64,000 nt of DNA from Vibrio sp. SCSIO 43137 (GCF_028201475.1 NZ_CP116383.1:1798001-1862000); one strand, 5' to 3'. Counted from the first letter of the stretch, positions 33,802-42,093 are shown. Notes: generated by a model not told the origin, from the letters alone. Numbers and translations: made by a program.

Positions 33802-34878
33802 TTAAGCCGCTAGGTCAATGACCTCAACGTCGTTAGCTGCTGTTGCTGCTTTAGAGCCAGTTAGGACAACCGCCACCGCACAAGACGGGCGTAGGATGTC
33901 GTGACCGACACAAAGCTTAGATAGAATAGTTGTTCCCAAGCGTAATGGTTCGTCTACAGAGCGAGTCTGAACGTCCATTAGCTTAGTAGTTGCCACACAG
34001 TCAGGCGTGAAGATTAGAGCCACTAGGCCTTCACCTTGCACACGATACTTAGCTTGATTACCTGAACCCACAGCTACATCAGCTAGAGGCTCTGGGTCGC
34101 CCTTCAGCTTCAGGGTCTCGTCTTGCATTGGTAGATGGTTTGATTCCACTAGGGAGATACCAGCCACACGAGCAATAGAGCCTTCAGAAGTTGAACCTGA
34201 ACCACCCACGTCTTTGTTCATCCAAGTCACCTTAGTGGTGTCCTGAACGTTGATTAGCGTCTCGTAATGTTCTGGCGGCAACACACAGATAGGCATCTGC
34301 TTGATGTTTGCTTTCTTGAACAGGGTACGAGCCTTGAAGATAGATGCCACGATGTGAGCACCATCAGCCTTAGCAATAGAGATGTTCTTAGTGAACTCTT
34401 CGCCTTCCAGTACGGTTAGACCTGCTGCGCCTGCCTTGGTAGCATTCGTCAGGTAAGCCGCTTTAGCGACCATACGGAAGATGTTACGGTCAACTAGCTC
34501 AGCCAGTGCAACACCACCTTCAGTTGAGTACTGAGAGCGGAAGTCGTAATGGTTCATCGCCTCATCGATATCCGCAATGAATACCGGAGATACAGCAACG
34601 TCATCGATAGTCACTACGCGCTCTGCGTGTGCAATCTTGTTACCTTCGATTAGCGTACCCGGAGTGTGATACTTCGCACCGTTACGGCCAATCATAGGGA
34701 ATGAGGCTGACTTGCCGTTCTTAATGGTACGAACGCGAGTTAGACCTAGTGCTAGGTTATCTGCCTTGAAGGTCGTTAGGACTTCGCCTGCGAACAGCTT
34801 CAGGAACATTTGACGTGAATTGCCAGCCTTGTTTACTTGACCGACGCGAGATACTACTTGTTGAGTTGGGAATGTAAT
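33802..34878 (-). CDS. Major capsid protein (gp10-like), ATT start
   Basis: 358 aa from ATT 34878 (T7 gp10A: 345 aa). A TAG stands five codons before the ATT and no ATG/GTG/TTG lies between it and ATG 34809, which has no ribosome site and would cut the N-arm. AAGGA is ten bases before the ATT. Family segments: MFLKLFAGEVLTTF, GKSASFPMIGRNGAKYHTPG, FIADIDEAMNHYDFRSQY. The most abundant virion protein using ATT is remarkable. Followed by the T-phi-like terminator; preceded by scaffold. Confidence 0.93.
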   Translation of the reverse strand: MTFPTQQVVSRVGQVNKAGNSRQMFLKLFAGEVLTTFKADNLALGLTRVRTIKNGKSASFPMIGRNGAKYHTPGTLIEGNKIAHAERVVTIDDVAVSPVFIADIDEAMNHYDFRSQYSTEGGVALAELVDRNIFRMVAKAAYLTNATKAGAAGLTVLEGEEFTKNISIAKADGAHIVASIFKARTLFKKANIKQMPICVLPPEHYETLINVQDTTKVTWMNKDVGGSGSTSEGSIARVAGISLVESNHLPMQDETLKLKGDPEPLADVAVGSGNQAKYRVQGEGLVALIFTPDCVATTKLMDVQTRSVDEPLRLGTTILSKLCVGHDILRPSCAVAVVLTGSKAATAANDVEVIDLAA

Positions 34879-34915
34879 TGTATAAGTTTCCTTCTAGTTT
34901 GATTAAGGGTGACGG

Positions 34916-35575
34916 TTAGGCTGAAACCCACCCGTCCATTGATGTTTGAGTAGGCATTGCTGCCATGCGCTTAGCTACCTTTTCACGGAAAGCTTCGCCT
35001 GCTGGACTCTGCTCTTTATAGAGAGGGTCGTTTAGAGCTGCATAGAACTCTTCGTCTGACTCGAAGCCTTTCGTCTCGGATTCACCTGAACCCACGATAA
35101 GCTGACCTTCTACGCCGACGTTTGATTGATAGATGGCTTGCAAGGCGGCTACAGCGAACTGCTTCTCACCTAACGTGCCGTTGTCGATGACATTGTTAAA
35201 GGCTTCAATCTGAGGCTCTGGTAGGCCTGTTTCAGCCCATTTAGTCATCGCATCATAGACTTCCTGACCGCCTACAGCGTCGAATAACACACGGTTCTCT
35301 TGCTCCATGCGCAACGCTTCGTTCTCTTCACGGAGGCGTTTAGTTTCAGGGTCTTCTTCAGCCTCTTCTTCCTCTTCAGCCTCGGCTTCTGTCTCTGCTT
35401 CAACCTCTTCAGATTCAGCTTCAGGTTGTTCTTCAGCTTCAGGTTGTTCGATGTGCTCAGAGGCGGCCTCAGCTTCAGGAACGGTCTCCACTGCATTACC
35501 TTGGTCATCCACGATGTCTGCGCCTGCGGCTGCTGCTAGTGCTTCTTGTTCTTGAGGTTTAAGTTCGTCTTGCAT
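34916..35575 (-). CDS. Scaffolding protein (gp9-like)
   Basis: 219 aa, very acidic N-terminal half with Glu/Ala repeats (EAEEEEEAEEDPETKRLREE) and a helical C-terminus, between portal and capsid as in T7 gp9 (307 aa). Assists capsid assembly and leaves the head. ATG start. Confidence 0.9.
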   Translation of the reverse strand: MQDELKPQEQEALAAAAGADIVDDQGNAVETVPEAEAASEHIEQPEAEEQPEAESEEVEAETEAEAEEEEEAEEDPETKRLREENEALRMEQENRVLFDAVGGQEVYDAMTKWAETGLPEPQIEAFNNVIDNGTLGEKQFAVAALQAIYQSNVGVEGQLIVGSGESETKGFESDEEFYAALNDPLYKEQSPAGEAFREKVAKRMAAMPTQTSMDGWVSA

Positions 35576-35587
35576 GATGTTTTATTC

Positions 35588-37096
35588 CTATTGTTGGCCT
35601 TGAGCCATTTGAAGTAATTGACCGCCGTTCTGCTGTGCGAACTGGGTGGCCTGTTGTTGTTGAGCGAACGCCGCCTTCTCCTCTTCAGTACGCATCAGAC
35701 CATCTGTCTCGATTTGCAGTGAAGCGGCGTAGCGTTTGAATAGTTCGCCTAAGTTCATCTCACTTTCGGCCTTGTCTGCGCCTACCTGCTGGATTAGCCC
35801 AACAAAGGTATTAAGTCGCTGAAGGTCGGCTGAGCGTCCAATACCCTCTACACCAGTAATGACGATTGGAGTAAAGGTCTCTTCTTTAAAGTGAGGTAGC
35901 GTTCCGTCTCTCTCCATGTGGCCGAGAAGAACGTGAACAAGTGGTAGCTGTAAGCTCTGAGCTAACTGGCTGTACATACCTCCCAGACCTTCTTCTAGCA
36001 TCTGCGAGATAGCTCGAATCTCTTCGGCTGTCACACGTTCTGCATCTCGCCTCACGGCGCTGGTCATTAGGAAGGCTTCAGATAGAGCCTGATTAATCTC
36101 ATTGCGTAGCTGTTGCGCCATCGCTAAGTCATGCGCTTTGTCCAACTGAAGGCATCCGATATCATCTGGATTACCTTGAAGGAAGTCACCATTCTTAGCT
36201 TTAGCTAGTTTGGTCGCTCTGGTCGAGCTATTAGGCTTAACCAAGAATAGAACCTTAGAGGCGGCTACTGAGGCCTGAGTAATTGCCTTTACGAGTGACT
36301 CCAAGGTATTGAGGTCGCCTAAGTGCTCCTCACAGAATGAGCGTCCGTAGTCTTCACCGTCGAGACGGCTTAGAGCTGACACAATGTAAGGACAACGGTC
36401 TTTACGGTAGCGTCCTTTTGACTTTGGAAGGACAATACCTTCGCACTCTTGGTGTTCGTACCATGTGTTCCCTCGAAGCTCTACTACCGTGTAGACTGTC
36501 ACGTCCTTACGGGGAGCTGTCTTAAGGTTCTTACGTTCGACCACCTGAGCCTGTGTCTTGTCATCAAGGCGCTTAAAGTTAACCTTCTCACAGATAATGA
36601 GCTTGATTACCTCGCCTTCGTTATCACGCATCACGACATACTTGTCCAGACGGTAGAAACGGACTGACTTAGTGCCTATCTTCAGGACACCGTTTCCGGT
36701 CACTAGTAGGTGCTTGACCACCTCAAAGAGATGAGAACGTAGGGCTCGTCGCTCCATGTTCTGCACAATAGCGCCTTCTGTCTGAGATAGTGCCTTCTCC
36801 AAGTCGCTCGCTTGGTCGTCTGTGATATCCCCACTGACCATGTCTTCAGGAATCATAAGGCGAACAAACGGATGTGACGGAGGGAAGAGGCCTGTCACTA
36901 TCTTCGAAGCTAATTGTTTAACTGCTCTTGCTCCGAAGCCTGAGTAAGGGACGGCGAACTGAGTGTTCTCATCCTGCCCTTCTTCAGGTAAAAGTGAAGG
37001 GATAGTTAGACCTGCGCATAAACGGCCTCTTGTGAGGTACGGGTCACGCTCGGTCTTTAATCGGGTGTATAGCTGCTGAGTAGGGCTCTGGCTTAT
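35588..37096 (-). CDS. Portal (head-tail connector, gp8-like), ATA start
   Basis: 502 aa from ATA 37096 (T7 gp8: 536 aa). ATA shares its first A with the TAA stop of the previous gene and has AGGAGG six bases upstream. The stretch it adds over GTG 36898 matches T7 gp8: LYTRLKTERDPYLTRGR, then LTIPSLLPEE and GARAVKQLASKIVTGLFPPS. Later segments: DGEDYGRSFCEEHLGDLNTL, AVRRDAERVTAEEIRAISQM. Forms the dodecameric ring for DNA packaging and ejection. Translational coupling to the preceding small gene is likely. Confidence 0.96.
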   Translation of the reverse strand: MSQSPTQQLYTRLKTERDPYLTRGRLCAGLTIPSLLPEEGQDENTQFAVPYSGFGARAVKQLASKIVTGLFPPSHPFVRLMIPEDMVSGDITDDQASDLEKALSQTEGAIVQNMERRALRSHLFEVVKHLLVTGNGVLKIGTKSVRFYRLDKYVVMRDNEGEVIKLIICEKVNFKRLDDKTQAQVVERKNLKTAPRKDVTVYTVVELRGNTWYEHQECEGIVLPKSKGRYRKDRCPYIVSALSRLDGEDYGRSFCEEHLGDLNTLESLVKAITQASVAASKVLFLVKPNSSTRATKLAKAKNGDFLQGNPDDIGCLQLDKAHDLAMAQQLRNEINQALSEAFLMTSAVRRDAERVTAEEIRAISQMLEEGLGGMYSQLAQSLQLPLVHVLLGHMERDGTLPHFKEETFTPIVITGVEGIGRSADLQRLNTFVGLIQQVGADKAESEMNLGELFKRYAASLQIETDGLMRTEEEKAAFAQQQQATQFAQQNGGQLLQMAQGQQ

Positions 37097-37308
37097 TACT
37101 TGCCTCCTACGGCTAGCCCACTACCTGAACTTGAGGTATTAATCTTCAGGTCTCGACGAGTCGAATCACCACCGCGACGCTGTGCTTTCTTACGTTGTCG
37201 GCTGTTCTTCTTATCGATACCATCCGTGTCTACCTCGGCGGGTTTAACTGGTGGCGGTGCTGGCGGTGGCGGTGGCGCGGGTGCTTTGGGTGATGAACCT
37301 CCACACAT
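37096..37308 (-). CDS. Small virion protein (gp6.7/gp7.3-like)
   Basis: 70 aa with a Cys near the N-terminus (MCGGSSPKAP), a proline run, a basic middle and a Ser/Gly-rich C-terminus. Composition and position immediately before the portal resemble T7 gp6.7 and gp7.3, small virion/tail assembly proteins. ATG start in a TAATG overlap. Confidence 0.65.
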   Translation of the reverse strand: MCGGSSPKAPAPPPPPAPPPVKPAEVDTDGIDKKNSRQRKKAQRRGGDSTRRDLKINTSSSGSGLAVGGK

Positions 37309-37475
37309 TAGGCGTCTCCTTCTGTTATCTCTGTGATAATGTTGTCAATTTGATTGAGTAGGCTTTTCTTGCCTAGCTTGTAGCCTACCGTTCGATCTGA
37401 ATCATGTAGGCTGACCTCTAAGTCGTTACCTTCTTCAAGGCGTCGCTTGAGGTCTTGTAGAGCTTTAAGTTCCAT
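37308..37475 (-). CDS. Small phage protein, 55 aa
   Basis: First gene after promoter b, ATG at 37475, ends in a TAATG overlap with the next gene. Charged, helical (KALQDLKRRLEEGNDLEVSL). No family recognised; start of the morphogenesis operon. Confidence 0.6.
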   Translation of the reverse strand: MELKALQDLKRRLEEGNDLEVSLHDSDRTVGYKLGKKSLLNQIDNIITEITEGDA

Positions 37476-37484
37476 TAGGCTTCT

Positions 37485-37504
37485 CTTATAGGTGGCCTTA
37501 ATTA
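37485..37504 (-). promoter_or_regulatory. Phage RNA polymerase promoter b
   Basis: Minus strand GTAATTAAGGCCACCTATAAG core at 37504-37485, about 10 bp before the 55-aa gene. Heads the whole head/tail operon. Confidence 0.8.
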
Positions 37505-37517
37505 CATCTCTGCAACA

Positions 37518-38099
37518 TTAGCCATTCTTTAAGCTTTCCTGTGCTTCATAGTCATCGCCCAGTACACCGTATATCTTCAGGTGCGACTTAATGACTTTCG
37601 CCATGTCTTGAATGGACATTTCGTCACGGTCGATGATTAGAACCTTATGAATCTCTTCACCAATGGCTGACCATTCACGGTAGGCCTTGTCGAGATCTTT
37701 AAGATAGCGTAGGTTGAACTCACCCTTCTTCAGGCCTTCAGCCTTCAGGCGCTTCATGCAATGCTTAGGTGTGTCTCGGATAAAGACATGTAGGTGTGAC
37801 GCGGGAGCGTTGATAGTGTCCTTGAAGATTACATTAAGCGTCTCATCAGAGGCGTCCATCGCGAGACCTTCAAGCATAGAGGACACTGTACCACCCTCTA
37901 CAATCCAATCACCGCCCTCTTTAAGTAGCTCGCGGTTACGGTCTGCGTATGCCTTTGAGTCGGCTACGATGCGGCGTTCGGTTAGTTCGGTGAAGTCGAT
38001 GGGTTCGGCGTCCTGAGTCTTAAAGTGAAGCTCGTTCGCCAGTTGTGGGACTAATGAGGCAAGTCCAATGCCGTGTAAACCATGAACTGTCAATATCAT
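37518..38099 (-). CDS. Deoxynucleoside/nucleotide kinase-like protein
   Basis: 193 aa. Overall layout of a P-loop NMP or deoxynucleoside kinase: N-terminal strand and loop (LTVHGLHGIGLASL), a DRNRELLKEGGDWIVEGG segment in the middle, an HVFIRDTPKHCMKRLKAEG lid-like part and a C-terminal helix. The P-loop reads GLHGIGLAS: the invariant lysine is leucine, so normal ATP binding is doubtful. It sits with nrdG/nrdD in a nucleotide-metabolism block. May be inactive, or use another phosphate-binding mode. Confidence 0.5.
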   Translation of the reverse strand: MILTVHGLHGIGLASLVPQLANELHFKTQDAEPIDFTELTERRIVADSKAYADRNRELLKEGGDWIVEGGTVSSMLEGLAMDASDETLNVIFKDTINAPASHLHVFIRDTPKHCMKRLKAEGLKKGEFNLRYLKDLDKAYREWSAIGEEIHKVLIIDRDEMSIQDMAKVIKSHLKIYGVLGDDYEAQESLKNG

Positions 38100-38563
38100 T
38101 CTATAGAGGTAACCTTGCCGCCTTCTAGACGGAGTAAACGTTGATTGTCAGAACCACGCCATGCTTTAACAGTTGGCTGGTCGATGTCGAAGCGCCCGTC
38201 AATAAGGACGTCGATGTGTTTAAGTGCCGGATGGTCTTTCACCTCATCAAAGGTGTGACCTGTCCATACCCAGATGTCTTTGTCTGGATAAGATTGTTTA
38301 ACGATGGCTAGGAGAGCAGTGACCTGATAAGCCTTAGCCTCGTCGAGTGGCTCACCTCCTAAGAGGCTCAAGCCGTCGGAGTCCTTTAGGTCAGCTAGTA
38401 ACTTGTTATAGAAGCCTAGCGAGACCTTAGTCCCTGAAGTAGGACTCCATGCCTTCTTATTGAAGCAGCCCTTGCATTGCAGGTCGCATCCAGAAAGAAA
38501 GAGAGAGACGCGCTGTCCCTCTCCGTTAACATAGTCTTCAGGAAAGTACTTGAAGTAATGCAT
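38096..38563 (-). CDS. nrdG: Anaerobic NTP-reductase activase NrdG
   Basis: 155 aa from ATG 38563, the usual length (E. coli 154). Radical SAM cluster CDLQCKGC, then SLLGGEPLDE, and VWTGHTFDEV and LIDGRFDIDQ typical of NrdG. Uses SAM and a 4Fe-4S cluster to put the glycyl radical on NrdD. A longer frame from 38635 is out of line with the family. Lies in the same operon as nrdD, separated by two very small membrane ORFs. Confidence 0.95.
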   Translation of the reverse strand: MHYFKYFPEDYVNGEGQRVSLFLSGCDLQCKGCFNKKAWSPTSGTKVSLGFYNKLLADLKDSDGLSLLGGEPLDEAKAYQVTALLAIVKQSYPDKDIWVWTGHTFDEVKDHPALKHIDVLIDGRFDIDQPTVKAWRGSDNQRLLRLEGGKVTSIE

Positions 38564-38565
38564 AG

Positions 38566-38613
38566 CTAGCTCAGTATGAGTACAAGGAGGATGATGAGTA
38601 GGAATAGGCTCAT
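38566..38613 (-). CDS. Possible 15-aa hydrophobic peptide
   Basis: ATG in a TAATG overlap with the 61-aa membrane ORF; almost entirely Leu/Ile/Val (MSLFLLIILLVLILS). One of three such mini-ORFs in gene junctions of this phage. Confidence 0.3.
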   Translation of the reverse strand: MSLFLLIILLVLILS

Positions 38614-38798
38614 TAGAAGTACCCCATGAACGCACCGATAGGAGGGAAGACCATCCCTACGACACGTATTAACTCATCGACGCCACCAGTATCAGCGAGC
38701 GCCTTGTAGATATTCATTACATACCCGCCGATAGCTAGCAGGGCAATAAGTACGTAGGCAATGATTGCAAAGCCTATATAGTTCTCTTTTTTAATCAT
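38613..38798 (-). CDS. Two-helix membrane protein, 61 aa
   Basis: Two hydrophobic segments (GFAIIAYVLIALLAIGGYV and VGMVFPPIGAFMGYF) with a short loop, between nrdD and nrdG and overlapping the nrdD end by 8 bp. Holin-like topology, but far from the endolysin. Function unknown. Confidence 0.55.
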   Translation of the reverse strand: MIKKENYIGFAIIAYVLIALLAIGGYVMNIYKALADTGGVDELIRVVGMVFPPIGAFMGYF

Positions 38799-40635
38799 GA
38801 TGTTTAACTCGGTTGATTACTTCCGTCTGCTTACCTTCGATGTAAGGACGGTTATTAGGAGATCCCAGATAACCACACACTCGACGTGTGACACTGAGGG
38901 TCTTAGGGTTAGTGTTCCCGCATTTAGGACACTGGAAGCCTTTGGGCGTGGCTAGTGCTTCACCTGAATGGTCACACTCACCGCAGTAGTCCACAGGGGT
39001 GTTAGTACCAAAGTAAGGCAGTCGGCTGTACGTGTAGTCCCAGACATGCTCTAAACCCTTAAGGTTGTTCTTCATGTTGGGGAACTCGACGTATGAGATA
39101 AAGCCGCCATTCGCCCATGTCGGGTAATCCATCTCGAAGTGAACCTTCTCTTTAGGACTAACCTTCATGCGTACATCGAGGTGAAAGCTATTGGTGTAGT
39201 AACCATGGTCGGTCACACCTTTAACGATACCGAAGCGTTCTCGGTCAAGACGACAGAACCTGTCACATAGTGACTCGCTTGGAGTGCTATAGAGGCCGAA
39301 GCCGAAGCCTGTCTCCTTCTTCCAGTTATCACAATGCTCTCGGAGTACCTGCACAATCTTCTTAGCGAAGACCTGAAGCAGCTCTGAGCTTGCGATGTCG
39401 GAGTCTGGGAATAGAGCCTTGACGGTCTCCTCAATGCCGATATAGCCGAGAGAGATTGTAGCCCTGCCGTTACGCATGATATCCAACACTTCGTCTTCAG
39501 GGTTCAAGCGGACACCGCAAGCGCCTTCGACGTATAGGATTGGAGCTACTTTAGCCTTAATACCTTCAAGCCGCTTAATGCGGGTCATCAAGGCCTCTTT
39601 AGCTAATGCTGCTCGGTCATCCAAGAGTTGCCAGAACTTATAGGCATTACCCTCAGCTTCCAGCGCGATACGTGGTAGGTTCAGGGACACGACGCCCATG
39701 TTATTGCGTCCGTCAATCTCACCTGAAGCTACTTCGCTAAGGAAAGACCGACATCCCATTGGAGTCTTAAAGCCTCCCGTGACCTCGACCACTTTCTCGT
39801 AGTTGAGTATGTCAGGGTACATTCGTTGAGAGGCGCAAGTGAGAGCCAGCTTCTTAATGTCATAGTTACAGTCTCCCGCACGGCGGTTAACTCCTTCCTT
39901 GACAACGAAGACGAGCTTAGGGAACACCGCAGTACGTTTCCTCTTGCCGAGGCCTGCAAGTCTAACTCGTAGGATCGACTCTTGTATAAGACGTGCTTCC
40001 CATGAAGTGCCGAGACCAAAGCCCAAGGTAGTGAATGGAGTTTGCCCGTTCGCCGTATGAAGGGTGTTGATTTCATATTCAAGAGCTTGGAATGCGTCAT
40101 AAGTTTCCTTCTCGGTCATCTTGGTCGCATATACAGAAGCCTTCCGCTCATCCTTCAGCCATACCATACCTGTCTGCAAGTGCTTGTCGTAAGACTTACG
40201 GACGTAGGGAGCTAGTACCTCATCGATACGGTTCACTGTGTTACCGCCATAGATATGCGAGGCAACCTGAGCGATTATTTGAGCCGTGATAGCGGTAGCT
40301 GTTGAGATGGACTTAGGGGTTTCAATCTCTGCGCCGCCCATACTGAACCCACGCTCAAGCATCCCTTTAACGTCTATCAACATGCAGTTGAACATCGCAA
40401 AGAGCGGAGCATAATCAAGGTCGTGGTAGTGGATGTCACCGGAGCGGTGAGCTTCTGATATGTTCTTGGGGAGAATCTGAGTGAGTGCTAGGTGCTTGGA
40501 CACCTCGCCTGCCACCATGTCACGCTGAGTAGGGATACGCTCGGAAGCCTTATTCGCATTACTATGCATTAGCTCCTTGTTCGCCGTGCCTCCTACAATG
40601 CCGTAGATGGTGTCGAATAGTTGGTTATGTTTCGT
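38791..40635 (-). CDS. nrdD: Anaerobic ribonucleoside-triphosphate reductase NrdD, ACG start
   Basis: 614 aa from ACG 40635, like T4 NrdD (605 aa), without the N-terminal ATP-cone of cellular enzymes. GGAGG lies six bases before the ACG. Upstream of the first ATG (40569) the frame still encodes family sequence (QLFDTIYGIVGGTANKELM before HSNANKASERIPTQRD), so ATG 40569 is internal. Zinc site CGECDHSGE...CPKCGN and glycyl-radical loop RRVCGYLGSP are intact. Makes dNTPs without oxygen. The first 11 bases overlap the previous gene. Confidence 0.95.
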   Translation of the reverse strand, partial: TKHNQLFDTIYGIVGGTANKELMHSNANKASERIPTQRDMVAGEVSKHLALTQILPKNISEAHRSGDIHYHDLDYAPLFAMFNCMLIDVKGMLERGFSMGGAEIETPKSISTATAITAQIIAQVASHIYGGNTVNRIDEVLAPYVRKSYDKHLQTGMVWLKDERKASVYATKMTEKETYDAFQALEYEINTLHTANGQTPFTTLGFGLGTSWEARLIQESILRVRLAGLGKRKRTAVFPKLVFVVKEGVNRRAGDCNYDIKKLALTCASQRMYPDILNYEKVVEVTGGFKTPMGCRSFLSEVASGEIDGRNNMGVVSLNLPRIALEAEGNAYKFWQLLDDRAALAKEALMTRIKRLEGIKAKVAPILYVEGACGVRLNPEDEVLDIMRNGRATISLGYIGIEETVKALFPDSDIASSELLQVFAKKIVQVLREHCDNWKKETGFGFGLYSTPSESLCDRFCRLDRERFGIVKGVTDHGYYTNSFHLDVRMKVSPKEKVHFEMDYPTWANGGFISYVEFPNMKNNLKGLEHVWDYTYSRLPYFGTNTPVDYCGECDHSGEALATPKGFQCPKCGNTNPKTLSVTRRVCGYLGSPNNRPYIEGKQTEVINRVKHHD

Positions 40636-40939
40636 TAGTTGCCTCCATTAGTTTGTCCAACGGAGCGCCTAGTAGGTAACCAGCCTTATCAATGTTCGCC
40701 ATCGCACGTGCAATACCTGCGTTCGCCATAGCGACGGCTAGTCCCGCGACTAGACACACTGACTCGCCCATAGCTACACGCTCTTTACTAGACAACTGCA
40801 AAGTAGGCGCTTCTTCAAGGATGGCCATCTGACCGCACGCTGCTCCTGCTTCAATCTCGGCATCTGTCGCAATCGCTAGGCCTGTCTCAAAGCCTTGGCC
40901 TTGCACGTCTTTCATGATTTCTTCGTTAGTTACTGTCAT
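40625..40939 (-). CDS. Hypothetical phage protein, 104 aa
   Basis: Ala/Met-rich helical protein (VAMGESVCLVAGLAVAMANA) upstream of nrdD. ATG with AAGG upstream. Hydrophobic stretches are short and contain Gly/Ala, so membrane insertion is uncertain. No family recognised. Confidence 0.6.
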   Translation of the reverse strand: MTVTNEEIMKDVQGQGFETGLAIATDAEIEAGAACGQMAILEEAPTLQLSSKERVAMGESVCLVAGLAVAMANAGIARAMANIDKAGYLLGAPLDKLMEATNET

Positions 40940-40949
40940 GTTTATTACC

Positions 40950-41774
40950 TTAAATGGTGTTGTTATTAGGGAGTAGAGACTTCAGGCCGTTATCTTCGGA
41001 CTCTGAGTTCTCATTGATTGGCGAGACCTTAATGAAGACCTCGTCTGGGTTGAACTGCTCGCGTAGCTTAACTACATCGAACGGTGTCTCGGTGGTAAGC
41101 GCAAAGTTAAGCGTAACCTTCCACTCACGAGGGACTGAATGCCACTGCCGGATAAGCTCTGAGATGGCCTCATTAGAGAGTACACCTCGGTGCTGTAACC
41201 ACTGGCGGTACTCATGGTCGGTCGAATGAATGCTGAACTGTAGCTCAATGTTATCGAACCGTGATAACTGATTAACTAGCTTGACGCTGTGCGAACCAAA
41301 CCCAATGGTACTTACTTGAATACGTACATTAGGGAACATCGTTTGAAGCGTCTCAATGGCCTCACAGACGGCCTCGCTATTCATCGCTGGCTCACCCATA
41401 CGAGTGAACAGAATGCGGAACAGCTTGGCATCCATAGGGTCATGACCTGTCTGGTCGATAGCCCATAGAACCTGCTCAATCATCTCGTTAGCTGTTAGGT
41501 TACGCCAGCCCTGACGCTCGGTCAGCTTGTTGACGGCGCAGAACTTACACTTAACGGGACAGCCTGATTGCGTACTGATGCCCACCATGAACTTCTCAGA
41601 CCAATGCACACTGTCGTGCTGATTGTAATCCACACGGTTGTCTGTACGGCCTGTGCCTCGCATCTCGGTAGCAAGAGGTAGGCATGTGGCTGTTGTCTCA
41701 ATACGTTTACCATCGTCCAGCTCTAAAGCTGCTACGAAGCCATTAGTAAAGTCCTTACGGTTTAGTTCTTTCAT
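40950..41774 (-). CDS. RlmN/Cfr-like radical SAM enzyme
   Basis: 274 aa from ATG 41774. Carries the cluster motif CPVKCKFC in the RlmN/Cfr arrangement, then ILFTRMGEPAMNSEAVCEAI (RlmN: GMGEPLLN), STIGFG (STSG) and LQFSIHSTDHEYRQWLQ (SLHAP). Cellular RlmN methylates C2 of A2503 in 23S rRNA and A37 in some tRNAs; Cfr methylates C8. It is shorter than RlmN and lacks the usual N-terminal accessory domain. The C-terminal catalytic Cys of RlmN is not obvious. RNA target unknown. Its ATG overlaps the TGA of the upstream -1 reading frame. Confidence 0.8.
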   Translation of the reverse strand: MKELNRKDFTNGFVAALELDDGKRIETTATCLPLATEMRGTGRTDNRVDYNQHDSVHWSEKFMVGISTQSGCPVKCKFCAVNKLTERQGWRNLTANEMIEQVLWAIDQTGHDPMDAKLFRILFTRMGEPAMNSEAVCEAIETLQTMFPNVRIQVSTIGFGSHSVKLVNQLSRFDNIELQFSIHSTDHEYRQWLQHRGVLSNEAISELIRQWHSVPREWKVTLNFALTTETPFDVVKLREQFNPDEVFIKVSPINENSESEDNGLKSLLPNNNTI

Positions 41775-42093
41775 GAGTACTTTCTCTGGGTTAGTTCTTT
41801 GATAGTGCGGCGGCATTCGATATGACCTTCACCAAGGCCATACCTGCGATTACCTTCTACACAGAGCTGTGCGAAGGTTGGTTCTTTTTTAGGGAGGCGG
41901 TGACCTTGAAGAGGCTTTCGGTCTTCTCAAGACTGTCGCCGTTCGCTAGTGCTATACGTATCCGTTTAGGTGTCTCCCGTACCTCGGTGATAGTTGTACG
42001 GTCAAGACAAGGCCTTCCACCGCGACGGATGCGTCCGGCCACTATGACCTCATCTCCTACGGATAGCTCATTACCAAGGAAGTCTTTAGGCAT
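41771..42093 (-). CDS. Small KOW-like protein with probable -1 frameshift extension
   Basis: Zero frame: 42093-41857, 78 aa, starts ATG with GGAGA upstream; beta-rich (FLGNELSVGDEVIVAGRIRR), KOW/SH3-like. At codons CTA AAA AAG (41892-41884) the heptamer A-AAA-AAG is the dnaX-type slippery site. Five bases later comes a two-part stem (ACCTTC/GAAGGT outside, CACAG/CTGTG inside, 41878-41852). A -1 shift gives a 107-aa product ending EPTFAQLCVEGNRRYGLG...ECRRTIKELTQRKYS, whose TGA overlaps the ATG of the radical SAM gene. Both forms may be made. Confidence 0.65.
41852..41892 (-). promoter_or_regulatory. Programmed -1 frameshift signal
   Basis: Slippery A-AAA-AAG in the zero frame, 5-nt spacer, then a stem-loop with outer 6-bp and inner 5-bp stems. 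Layout as in dnaX of E. coli. Confidence 0.65.

Noticed and set aside
38563..38635. Upstream ATG 38635 for nrdG
   Set aside because: The added 24 residues are low-complexity, overlap the mini-ORF and are absent from NrdG proteins.
20147..40635. Sequencing or assembly error as the cause of missing ATG starts
   Set aside because: Eleven independent sites, each a single change from ATG with an intact ribosome site and no other frame damage nearby; random errors would also break frames.
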